Positions 7,239 through 13,507 of a stretch of DNA of 29,385 nt are shown here, in pieces. Source of the DNA: DASUAO01 sp046484625 (GTDB taxonomy: Bacteria; Actinomycetota; Acidimicrobiia; IMCC26256; PALSA-555); contig JAWOIO010000072.1 in the NCBI GenBank assembly GCA_046484625.1, positions 1 through 29,385 on the forward strand. Direction: 5' to 3'. Positions within the stretch are counted from its first letter, which is position 1. The number at the start of each line of letters is the position of its first letter. Position numbers and translations under genes: made by a program. The notes beneath the pieces were generated by a model that was not told where the DNA came from, did no database searches, and was given only the letters and a program-made list of their open reading frames with translations.

Positions 7239-8729
7239 GTGAGGATCCTCCAGGCGGGCCCGACGGGGCTGGCCGACGAGGCCGAGCGCGTGGCGGTCTC
7301 CTGTGCGCTGGTCGTCTTGGGCGCTACCGGTGACCTCGCGAAGCGCAAGCTGTACCCGGCGCTCGCGGCGCTTGCGGCGCGCGGCCAGCTTCCGCGCCGC
7401 CTCGTCGTCATCGGTGTCGCACGCACGCCGATGAGCGAAGAAGAGTTCGCCGCTCGTATGCCAGGTCTTTCCGAGCGAGGGGTCGTCTTTCGCTATGTCG
7501 CCGGATCGTTCGACGACGCCGGCACGTTCGCCGCGCTCGCCGAACTGCTGGAGTCGTGTGATTCCGGGCTCGAGACCGGCGGGAACCGGCTGTACTACCT
7601 CTCGACGGTTCCTGCGCTCTTCGGAACGATCGCCGCCGGTCTCGGGGCTGCGGGCCTCGCCGAGGAACCGGGCGGCACGTTCCGGCGCGTCGTCATCGAG
7701 AAGCCGTTCGGACGCGATCTCGCCAGCGCTCAAGCGCTGGACGAATCGCTGCACGCGGTCTTTCGGGAACACCAGATCTTCCGGATTGATCACTATCTCG
7801 CCAAGGAGACGGTTCAGAACATCCTCGCGATGCGCTTCGCGAACGCGATCTTCGAGCCGTTGTGGAACCGTCGATACGTCGATCACGTGGAGATCACCGT
7901 CGCCGAGTCCCTCGGCGTCGAGCACCGCGGCGCATACTTCGAGCACGCTGGCGCGCTGCGCGACATCGCGCAGAATCATCTGCTCCAGGTGTTGGCGCTC
8001 ACCGCGATGGAAGCGCCGGTCAGCTTCGAGGCCGATGCGATTCGTGACGAGAAGGTCAAGTTGCTTCGATCGATTCGCCCGATCGACCCGCTCGGTGCCG
8101 AGGCACCTGTCGTTCGCGGGCAGTATGCCGCCGGGCACGTCCATGGCCGCGCCGCGCGGGCCTACCGCGACGAGCGTGGCGTCGCCCCCACGAGCACGAC
8201 GGAGACCTTTCTCGCCCTTCGCCTCGAGATCGACAACTGGCGGTGGGCGGGCGTGCCGTTCTACATCCGCACCGGGAAACGGCTCGAGCGTCGTGTGACC
8301 GAGGTCGCGGTTCGATACAAGCGGGTGCCGTTCCTGCCCCTCCCGCCAAGCGCGGTTGGGTCCATCGAGCCCAACGCCACCGTGTTGCGGATCCAGCCCG
8401 ACGAGGGCATTGAGGTCGCGTTCGGAGCCAAGGTGCCCGGCTCGCCCTTTCGCGTGAGGACCGTGAAGCTCGACTTCTCCTACCCGGACTCCTTCGCTGA
8501 GCCATCGCCGGAACCGTACGAGCGAGTGCTGCTCGACGCGCTCCTCGGCGATTCGACGCTGTTCATCCGCTCCGACGAGGTCGAGCACTCCTGGCGGATC
8601 GTGACGCCGCTCCTCGAAGCGTTCGCCGACAATGCAGTTCCACTCGCGATCTATCCCGCAGGAACGTGGGGACCTGCGGAAGCCGATGTGATGATGCACG
8701 GCGATCACGGCTGGCGCGTTCCCTCGTAG
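7239..8729 (+). CDS. zwf: Glucose-6-phosphate 1-dehydrogenase
   Basis: This protein of up to 496 residues oxidises glucose 6-phosphate to 6-phosphogluconolactone and makes NADPH, the first step of the oxidative pentose phosphate pathway. The cofactor motif GATGDLAKR is at 28-36, EKPFGRDL starts at 154, and the active-site signature RIDHYLAKE is at 182-190, with His185 near the phosphate site and Lys189; Ala replaces the usual Gly. The GTG at 7239 is 8 bases after dps. An in-frame GTG at 7290, with GAGG upstream, would leave 479 residues and is a real alternative. Co-transcription with dps suggests NADPH supply during oxidative stress. No gnd or pgl gene is nearby. Confidence 0.93.
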   Translation: MRILQAGPTGLADEAERVAVSCALVVLGATGDLAKRKLYPALAALAARGQLPRRLVVIGVARTPMSEEEFAARMPGLSERGVVFRYVAGSFDDAGTFAALAELLESCDSGLETGGNRLYYLSTVPALFGTIAAGLGAAGLAEEPGGTFRRVVIEKPFGRDLASAQALDESLHAVFREHQIFRIDHYLAKETVQNILAMRFANAIFEPLWNRRYVDHVEITVAESLGVEHRGAYFEHAGALRDIAQNHLLQVLALTAMEAPVSFEADAIRDEKVKLLRSIRPIDPLGAEAPVVRGQYAAGHVHGRAARAYRDERGVAPTSTTETFLALRLEIDNWRWAGVPFYIRTGKRLERRVTEVAVRYKRVPFLPLPPSAVGSIEPNATVLRIQPDEGIEVAFGAKVPGSPFRVRTVKLDFSYPDSFAEPSPEPYERVLLDALLGDSTLFIRSDEVEHSWRIVTPLLEAFADNAVPLAIYPAGTWGPAEADVMMHGDHGWRVPS

Positions 8730-8750
8730 TCGGCCTGCGAGAATGGGCGC

Positions 8751-9212
8751 ATGAAGCCGTCGTCAGCCGTCGAGATCCGCTCGGGTTCGTGGGACCTCCC
8801 CGCCATCGAGGAGTTCCTGCATTCGGCCGTGATCCCCATCCGCCTCGCGACGCAGGGGACAGAGGGGCCCCTGGTGCAGTCCCTCTGGTTCCTCTTCCAC
8901 GACTCGGCGCTGTGGTGCTGCACCCAACAGGACTCGGTGGTGGCGAAGCGACTCCGCCGCGATCCCCGGTGTGGCTTCGAGATCGCCGGTGATCACCCGC
9001 CGTACCGCGGCGTGCGCGGCCGGGGCGTGGCAACACTCGAATCCGGGCCCGCGCCCGACCTGCTCGAGCGGCTCATCGGCCGGTACCTCCCGGACGGCGA
9101 GTCGCCGCTGGCCGCGTGGCTGCGGTCGCGTGTCTCGGATGAGGTCGCCGTCCGCATCGGTGCGCTCACCGTGTCGTCGTGGGACTACTCCGCTCGGATG
9201 GAGGGCGCATAG
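8751..9212 (+). CDS. Pyridoxamine 5'-phosphate oxidase-like FMN-binding protein
   Basis: This 153-residue protein has the split-barrel flavin fold of the PPOX class. Features include an N-terminal helix, then IPIRLATQ, VQSLWFLFHDSALWCCTQQDSVVAKRL split over two strands, CGFEIAGDHPPYRGVRGRG and a final YSARMEGA. Members bind FMN, F420 or haem; the Arg/Gly-rich RGVRGRG loop is common in the F420/FMN deazaflavin subgroups. It starts 21 bases after zwf on the same strand and may belong to that transcript. Substrate is unknown. Confidence 0.78.
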   Translation: MKPSSAVEIRSGSWDLPAIEEFLHSAVIPIRLATQGTEGPLVQSLWFLFHDSALWCCTQQDSVVAKRLRRDPRCGFEIAGDHPPYRGVRGRGVATLESGPAPDLLERLIGRYLPDGESPLAAWLRSRVSDEVAVRIGALTVSSWDYSARMEGA

Positions 9213-9323
9213 GACTCGAGGGCGCGCGTTCCCCGACCTGTTCCGATCGCTCATGAGCCGTGACGGCATGTCGGTACGAGGACGTGATCAGCTCGCGCAG
9301 GACGGGGGATTTCTTCCGATCCA

Positions 9324-9349
9324 GGGAATGTTCTCTGACGCGGTGGGTT
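9324..9349 (+). promoter_or_regulatory. SigR/SigH-like promoter upstream of the fasciclin gene
   Basis: GGGAAT at 9324-9329, 17 bases, then GTT at 9347-9349 resembles the SigR/SigH stress promoter already seen before dps. It lies in the 220-base gap between the PPOX and fasciclin genes, about 84 bases before the start codon. The spacer is one base shorter than the usual consensus. Confidence 0.3.
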
Positions 9350-9432
9350 TAGTACTTAATGGCAACCCGCACTGTCATGTCAGCAACGGCCCCGGCGGAT
9401 CCCCGTCCGGCGCTCACAGGAGGTTCACCCCA

Positions 9433-9996
9433 ATGGCGCACTACCGCCCACTTCGCATCCTGGGTGCAGCGACGCTCAGCGTTGCCGTCGGAGTCTCGGC
9501 GCTCGGGAGCACGGCGCTCGCCTCGTCGAGTGCAAGCAGCCCCGCCGCCGTACAGGCCGAGAAGAAGCCGAAGACGGTCATCGTCGTCGCCAAGAGCAGC
9601 GACGACTTCTCGACCCTCGTGACGGCAGTCGGCGCGGCCCGCCTCGTCAAGACGCTGAAGGGCAAGGGTCCGTTCACGGTGTTCGCGCCGACCAACGAAG
9701 CCTTCGCCGCGGTCCCCGAGGCCGACCTGAACGCGCTCCTGGACGACCCGGAAGCGCTCGCCAACGTCCTCACGTACCACGTGATCCCGAGTCGCATCCT
9801 CGCGAAGGACCTGCAGCCCGGCGCCCAGACGGTCACCACCGTCCAGGGGGAAGACATCACGGTCACCGTCGCGGACGACGGCACGGCGACGATCACCGAC
9901 GCCAACGGCAACGTGGCCAACATCACGGCCACCGACCTGAAGGCCCGCAACGGCGTCGTGCACGTGATCGACAGCGTGCTCCTGCCGGCGGCCTAG
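9433..9996 (+). CDS. Secreted fasciclin (FAS1) domain protein
   Basis: This 187-residue protein has a signal peptide (positive MAHYRPLR, hydrophobic stretch to about residue 30, Ala-Ser-rich cleavage region) and then one FAS1 domain from about 47 to the end. Both FAS1 boxes are visible: GPFTVFAPTNEAF and, at the end, NGVVHVIDSVLLP; the YH pair is in LTYHVIPS. Length and layout resemble the mycobacterial MPT70/MPB83 group. FAS1 proteins act outside the cell in adhesion. The ATG at 9433 has a perfect AGGAGG about 9 bases upstream. Two tandem hairpins follow the stop. Confidence 0.92.
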   Translation: MAHYRPLRILGAATLSVAVGVSALGSTALASSSASSPAAVQAEKKPKTVIVVAKSSDDFSTLVTAVGAARLVKTLKGKGPFTVFAPTNEAFAAVPEADLNALLDDPEALANVLTYHVIPSRILAKDLQPGAQTVTTVQGEDITVTVADDGTATITDANGNVANITATDLKARNGVVHVIDSVLLPAA

Positions 9997-10007
9997 GAAT
10001 CACCGCA

Positions 10008-10035
10008 GTGGCCGCTCGACCCCTGCAGCGGCCAC
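10008..10035 (+). terminator. Hairpin 1 after the fasciclin gene
   Basis: GTGGCCGCT (10008-10016) pairs perfectly with AGCGGCCAC (10027-10035) across a 10-base loop, starting 12 bases after the fasciclin stop. There is no T-tract, as is common in high-GC genomes. Confidence 0.45.
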
Positions 10036-10047
10036 ACGCGGCTCCGC

Positions 10048-10087
10048 AGTGGGAGGGGACCCGACCCCCCTTGGGTTCCCTCCCACT
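10048..10087 (+). terminator. Hairpin 2 after the fasciclin gene, long stem
   Basis: AGTGGGAGGGGACCC (10048-10062) pairs with GGGTTCCCTCCCACT (10073-10087): 15 pairs with one G-U and a 10-base loop. This very stable stem should end fasciclin transcription and separate it from the B12 regulator gene. No T-tract follows. Confidence 0.6.
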
Positions 10088-10137
10088 CGCACGCGCGCTC
10101 GACCGACCCGAGCACGTGCACCTGCGCGGCACGCACG

Positions 10138-11004
10138 ATGGCTCGTAACGTGCAGAACGCCATGAAGCAGCGAGAGCCCGTCAGCCTCACCACCGCGGCG
10201 GAGCAGCTCGGGGTCCACTACATGACCGCCTACCGCTACGTACGAACGGGCCGGCTCCCCGCCACCAAGGACGGGGCGCAGTGGCGGGTCGACCCCGACG
10301 ACATCGACCGGCTCCGCAACGGTCCGTCGATCCCCAGCCGCCGTGGCTCACGCGAGCAGGCCCGCCAGCGTCTCGAACGCCGCATGATCGCCGGCGACAC
10401 CGTCGGGTCGTGGACCGTGATCGAGCAGATCCTGGCATCCGGTGCCACCCCGGCGGAGATCCATCTCGACGTGCTCGTCCCGGCGTTGCGCGAGGTCGGT
10501 GTGCGCTGGGCCAACGGGGAGCTCTCGGTGGCCGACGAGCACCGCGCGTCGGCCACGGCCCAGCGTCTCCTCGGGCGGCTCGGCCCGCGTTTCGCGCATC
10601 ACGGGCGCACCCGCGGGACGATCGTGATCGGAGCCCCGGCCGGCGACGCTCACGCACTGCCTTCCGCGATCATGTCCGACCTCCTCCGAGACCGGCGCTT
10701 CGCCGTGATCGATCTCGGCGCCGACGCGCCGCCCGACTCCTTCGTCGACGCGGCGAGCGAGGCGGACCGCCTCCGCGCCGTGTGCATCGGCGCGTCGGGA
10801 GCCGGTCGCGACGACGCGATCGTGGAGACAGTTGCCGCGCTGCGGGACCGCGGGCTGGACGTGCCGGTCCTCGTCGGCGGTGGCGCCATCCGCGATGCCC
10901 GGCATGCGCGGCAGCTCGGAGCCGACGGATGGACCGGGGCCGACGCCCGATCCGCGATCGAGACCATCGAGGCGATCGCGACGCGCCCGCGCACGTCTCA
11001 CTGA
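10138..11004 (+). CDS. CarH-like B12-binding transcriptional regulator with excisionase-type HTH
   Basis: This 288-residue protein has three parts. Residues 16-60 form an excisionase/AlpA-type helix-turn-helix (LTTAAEQLGVHYMTAYRYV, GRLPATKDGAQWRV). Residues about 70-155 are a helical cap with Trp124, Glu134 and His135, the Wx9EH signature of the photoreceptor CarH. Residues about 158-285 are a Rossmann-like B12-binding domain with GDAH, whose His172 is the probable cobalt ligand; the usual DxHxxG ends in Pro. CarH uses adenosylcobalamin to sense light and releases DNA when illuminated. Here the DNA-binding part is not the usual MerR type. Its place beside a photolyase and dps suggests light control of these genes (inference). 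The ATG at 10138 has a weak ribosome site; ATG at 10162 is possible. Confidence 0.85.
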   Translation: MARNVQNAMKQREPVSLTTAAEQLGVHYMTAYRYVRTGRLPATKDGAQWRVDPDDIDRLRNGPSIPSRRGSREQARQRLERRMIAGDTVGSWTVIEQILASGATPAEIHLDVLVPALREVGVRWANGELSVADEHRASATAQRLLGRLGPRFAHHGRTRGTIVIGAPAGDAHALPSAIMSDLLRDRRFAVIDLGADAPPDSFVDAASEADRLRAVCIGASGAGRDDAIVETVAALRDRGLDVPVLVGGGAIRDARHARQLGADGWTGADARSAIETIEAIATRPRTSH

Positions 11005-11096
11005 TTTCCGGCGGCCGTCCCGGCGATCAGTCGGTCTGCGTCGTCAATCAGTGGGTCAGGCCGTACCGTCACCAGCGTTATGGGCCTCACGTTGAC

Positions 11097-11444
11097 CTAG
11101 AGCGAGAGGTGCAACCGCAGGGCCTCGTCGAGCGCGGCCATCGCCGCCGAGGGGACGACTCCCACCGTCGGACCTACTCGCTCGACCGCAACCGAACGGA
11201 TCTGCTCGGCCTGCGCCTTCGAGTCGACGCGGAGTCCGGTCTCCGCGGCATCCAACAGCACCTGGAACGGGTACACGTGCGCGACGTTCGAGGTCACCGG
11301 CACGACCGTCACCACTCCGCGCCCGAGGCGCGCCGCGGTGGAGTTGGCGCCATCGTTGCTCACGATGACCGCCGGGCGTCGCTTGTCCGCCTCGGCTCCC
11401 CGGACCGGTTCGAGATCGATCAGACGGATCTCACCGCGACGCAT
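11097..11444 (-). CDS. mazF: MazF-type mRNA interferase toxin
   Basis: This 115-residue protein is a MazF/PemK-fold endoribonuclease that cleaves RNA at short sequences. It begins MRRGEI and has RRPAVIVSND, the conserved GRGVVTVVPVTSN core and the C-terminal region from SKAQAEQIRS onward. From memory it closely resembles mycobacterial MazF9 (Rv2801c); the exact cleavage motif cannot be predicted. The start at 11444 overlaps the end of the antitoxin gene by 14 bases, so toxin synthesis is coupled to the antitoxin. All conserved segments are intact. Confidence 0.92.
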   Translation of the reverse strand: MRRGEIRLIDLEPVRGAEADKRRPAVIVSNDGANSTAARLGRGVVTVVPVTSNVAHVYPFQVLLDAAETGLRVDSKAQAEQIRSVAVERVGPTVGVVPSAAMAALDEALRLHLSL

Positions 11445-11661
11445 CGGTCAGTCCGTCGCCCACCACGGCATCCCAGTCGGTCGCGGCGCCAGCTTCGTCC
11501 CACTCGCGCCAGGCGCCTTCGTACGAGGTGCCCAGCTCCGAGGCGCGAAGGAGTCGAACCGCCTTGTGGACGGCCGCCGAGCGCGACCCGATGCCAGCGG
11601 ACCGGGCGTAGGCGTCGAGGAACTCGACGTCCTCATCGGGAAGGCTGACGCTGAGCTTCAT
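11431..11661 (-). CDS. mazE: MazE-type ribbon-helix-helix antitoxin
   Basis: This 76-residue protein begins MKLSVSLPDEDVEFLDAY, a ribbon-helix-helix DNA-binding domain. The acidic C-terminal part, with WREWDEAG and VVGDGLTDASR, is the toxin-neutralising tail. It resembles mycobacterial MazE9 throughout its length (recognised from memory). It should neutralise MazF and repress its own promoter. An inverted repeat and a probable leaderless -10 (TAGCAT, 6 bases before the ATG) lie immediately upstream at 11668-11696. Confidence 0.88.
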   Translation of the reverse strand: MKLSVSLPDEDVEFLDAYARSAGIGSRSAAVHKAVRLLRASELGTSYEGAWREWDEAGAATDWDAVVGDGLTDASR

Positions 11662-11668
11662 ACTCGGA

Positions 11669-11696
11669 TGCTACTTCTGGTAGTACGAAAGTAGCA
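11669..11696. promoter_or_regulatory. Inverted repeat at the mazEF promoter, probable MazE operator
   Basis: TGCTACTT (11669-11676) and AAGTAGCA (11689-11696) are perfect 8-base arms with a 12-base spacer, 7 bases upstream of mazE. The minus-strand -10 TAGCAT (11673-11668) overlaps one arm and ends 6 bases before the mazE ATG, suggesting a leaderless, autorepressed transcript. Confidence 0.5.
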
Positions 11697-11792
11697 ACAG
11701 ACGGAGTCGACTTGGGTTCCACTCGTGCGCGTGCCCGATGAGCGCGGATCTGCAGCGGTCACCGGGTGGAGCATCAAGATGTACAGAGGTGA

Positions 11793-11801
11793 TGTTAAGA
11801 T
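11793..11801 (+). promoter_or_regulatory. Extended -10 of a leaderless vapBC promoter
   Basis: TGTTAAGAT is an extended -10 (TGN then TAAGAT) ending 7 bases before the ATG at 11809, the spacing expected for transcription starting at the A of the start codon. No good -35 is seen, as expected for an extended -10. It supports 11809 over the upstream in-frame starts. Confidence 0.5.
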
Positions 11802-11808
11802 GCTTACC

Positions 11809-12069
11809 ATGCGGACGACGGTGCGGATCGATGACGATCTCTATGCCGCAGTGAAGGAGCGCGCTGCCCGCTCGGGGCGCACGGTCGCCGAGGTCATCGA
11901 GGACGCGCTGCGCTACGCGATGACCGCTCGGGATGCCGGCCCCGCCGGCGGGTTCGCTCCCTTGCCGATCTTCGGCGGGTCGGGCGTGCTTCCGGGGATC
12001 GACCTCGCGAGCAACGCCGGGCTGCGCGACGCGATGGAGGAGGACCTCGAGCTCGATGCGCGGCGTTGA
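11809..12069 (+). CDS. vapB: VapB-type antitoxin
   Basis: This 86-residue protein has an N-terminal ribbon-helix-helix (MRTTVRIDDDLYAAVKERAA, then GRTVAEVIEDALRYAM) and a C-terminal tail containing GVLPGIDLAS. That tail motif is typical of VapB antitoxins that wrap around a PIN toxin. It is expected to bind and silence VapC and to repress the operon. The 3' end overlaps vapC by 14 bases. An in-frame start at 11725 exists, but the leaderless promoter favours 11809. The pair is divergent from mazEF across 147 bases. Confidence 0.85.
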   Translation: MRTTVRIDDDLYAAVKERAARSGRTVAEVIEDALRYAMTARDAGPAGGFAPLPIFGGSGVLPGIDLASNAGLRDAMEEDLELDARR

Positions 12070-12487
12070 CGTCAACGTCCTCGTGTACGCGCACCGCCCC
12101 GAGGCCGCCCGACACGCGGAGTATCTCGAGTGGCTCGACGCGGCGCGCCGCGACGACGAGCCACTCGGCCTCAGCGACGTCGTGCTCTCGGGCTTCGTCC
12201 GGATCGTCACCCACCCGAGGGTGTTTCGCGATCCGACACCGCTCGACGTCGCGCTCGAGTTCGCGGCCGCGCTGCGTTCGGCGCCGGCCGCGGTCGGGGT
12301 CGCACCCGGCCCGCGCCATTGGCCGATCTTCGAGCAGCTCTGCCGGACGACCGAAGCCCGGGGTAACGCCGTGCCCGACGCCTATCTCGCGGCGCTCGCG
12401 ATCGAGCAAGGCACGACCTGGTACACGTGCGACCGGTCGTTCGCCCGGTTCCCCGGGCTGCGGTGGGAGCACCCCCTCGACGGGTAG
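12056..12487 (+). CDS. vapC: VapC-type PIN-domain ribonuclease toxin
   Basis: This 143-residue PIN-domain protein begins MRGVDVNVLVYAHRPEA with the first acidic metal ligand Asp5. SDVVLSGFVRIVTHPRVF follows, where Asp41 replaces the usual Glu. Asp108 (VPDAYLAALA) and Asp126 (YTCDRSFARFPGLRW) complete the Mg-binding pocket. VapC toxins cleave tRNA or rRNA; the target is unknown. The ATG at 12056 overlaps the vapB end by 14 bases, with GGAGGA inside vapB acting as ribosome site. Confidence 0.9.
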   Translation: MRGVDVNVLVYAHRPEAARHAEYLEWLDAARRDDEPLGLSDVVLSGFVRIVTHPRVFRDPTPLDVALEFAAALRSAPAAVGVAPGPRHWPIFEQLCRTTEARGNAVPDAYLAALAIEQGTTWYTCDRSFARFPGLRWEHPLDG

Positions 12488-12650
12488 TGCCGATCAGGCA
12501 TCGGCGGGCTCGATCGCGTACGTCACCGTTCCGGTCGGTAGCTCGCTCACCCCGCCCCCTCCACGCCCCGCGTCCCCGGCCGGAATCTTGGCACGACCAG
12601 CGCTGCGGAGGTCAGGCCTCGCGGCGCGAGGTCACGGCGCCCAGAAGCGA

Positions 12651-13124
12651 TCAATGAGGGCCAGTGTTCGCCTCGAAGTCGGCGAGGATCGACTCCATCG
12701 TGACGTTCGAGATCAGGTTGCCTTCCCCGTCGACGATCTCGTACAGCTGTCCCGTCGGCGAGTGGGCACCGAAGAAGACGAGCGCGCCGTCGTCACCGCC
12801 GCGTTCGAGGTGGGGCTTCGCCTCGTCGCTGGTGAGCGCGTAGTCACCGGCTCGGCGGACCCGGTGGTCGCCGAGCGAGCCGTCGGCCTCGACGTCCCAC
12901 AGGTGTTGTTCGCCCTCGAGCACGATCACCGTGGTCGTCGCGGTGTGGCGATGGAGCGGGCAGTGCCCCCCGTCGCCTTCCCACCGCACGACCATGTCGA
13001 GGGTGCCGGCCTCGAGGTCGTGGCCGAGGATCGTGTAGTCGTGGTGGATCTTGACCGGCGAAGCCGGGTCGCCGGTGACCTCACGCCACGTGTAGCGCGA
13101 CGGGTCGAACGTGCCGTTGATCAC
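12651..13124 (-). CDS. Cupin-domain protein
   Basis: This 157-residue protein has a single cupin fold, with CPLHRH (His58, His60), a following Glu in VLEGEQHLWD, and a second half with RRAGDYALTSDEAKPHLER. It probably binds a metal; the reaction is unknown. The GTG at 13124 has AAGGAG upstream and overlaps the stop of the monooxygenase remnant (GTGA), so the two once formed an operon. It is not close to the cupin at 2.7 kb. A longer in-frame start up to 13397 would run through the remnant in another frame and is rejected. Confidence 0.78.
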   Translation of the reverse strand: MINGTFDPSRYTWREVTGDPASPVKIHHDYTILGHDLEAGTLDMVVRWEGDGGHCPLHRHTATTTVIVLEGEQHLWDVEADGSLGDHRVRRAGDYALTSDEAKPHLERGGDDGALVFFGAHSPTGQLYEIVDGEGNLISNVTMESILADFEANTGPH

Positions 13125-13453
13125 TGTGTGGGCTCCTTGGTTCGGACGTCGAGACCTGCCGCGGTTCCATCGGACCGCCACGACTCGAGGATCTCGGCGT
13201 ACTCGGTGGGGCCGCCGAAGTAGAAGCCGCCCTGGCGCGTGCGGGCGTCGGCCTGGCCTTCGGCGTTGTAGTAGCCGGGAGTGCAGTACTTGACCGAGTC
13301 GGCCGTGCGCGCGCCCCGTGCCACGATCTGGTCGACCCACGCCTGCTCGGCCTCGGCGGAGGCCTCCACCTCGACCGCGGCGCGCTCGAGCGCCCACGCG
13401 ATCACCCAGGCGACGTGGCGGGCCTGGGCCTCGAGGAGGTACGGGAAGTTCAC
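13121..13453 (-). pseudogene. C-terminal remnant of a Baeyer-Villiger/flavin monooxygenase
   Basis: About 110 residues match the last part of NAD(P)/FAD flavin monooxygenases, which are normally about 500-600 residues: SGFTVNFPYLLEAQARHV, EAEQAWVDQIV, CTPGYYNAEGQ and GGFYFGGPTEY. The FAD and NADPH Rossmann motifs are absent. The homologous frame continues upstream past the GTG at 13453 to the sulfatase stop at 13508, so at least four further residues (EVQS) are preserved in a frame without a start. The piece seems to have lost its 5' part by deletion or recombination at about 13.46-13.51 kb. Its stop overlaps the cupin start. Whether a peptide is still made is unknown. Confidence 0.75.
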
Positions 13454-13507
13454 CGTGAACCCCGACTGGACCTCTAGAACTCGGGGCCGGTCAGGCCGAG
13501 CCTCGGG

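Noticed and set aside
9213..9432. A possible small gene in the gap before the fasciclin gene
   Set aside because: No frame with start and good codon bias; only promoter-like motifs were seen.
12612..12630. A small GC-rich palindrome after the cupin gene
   Set aside because: The stem is only 6 bp with a 3-base loop and has no T-tract, so it is too weak to call a terminator.
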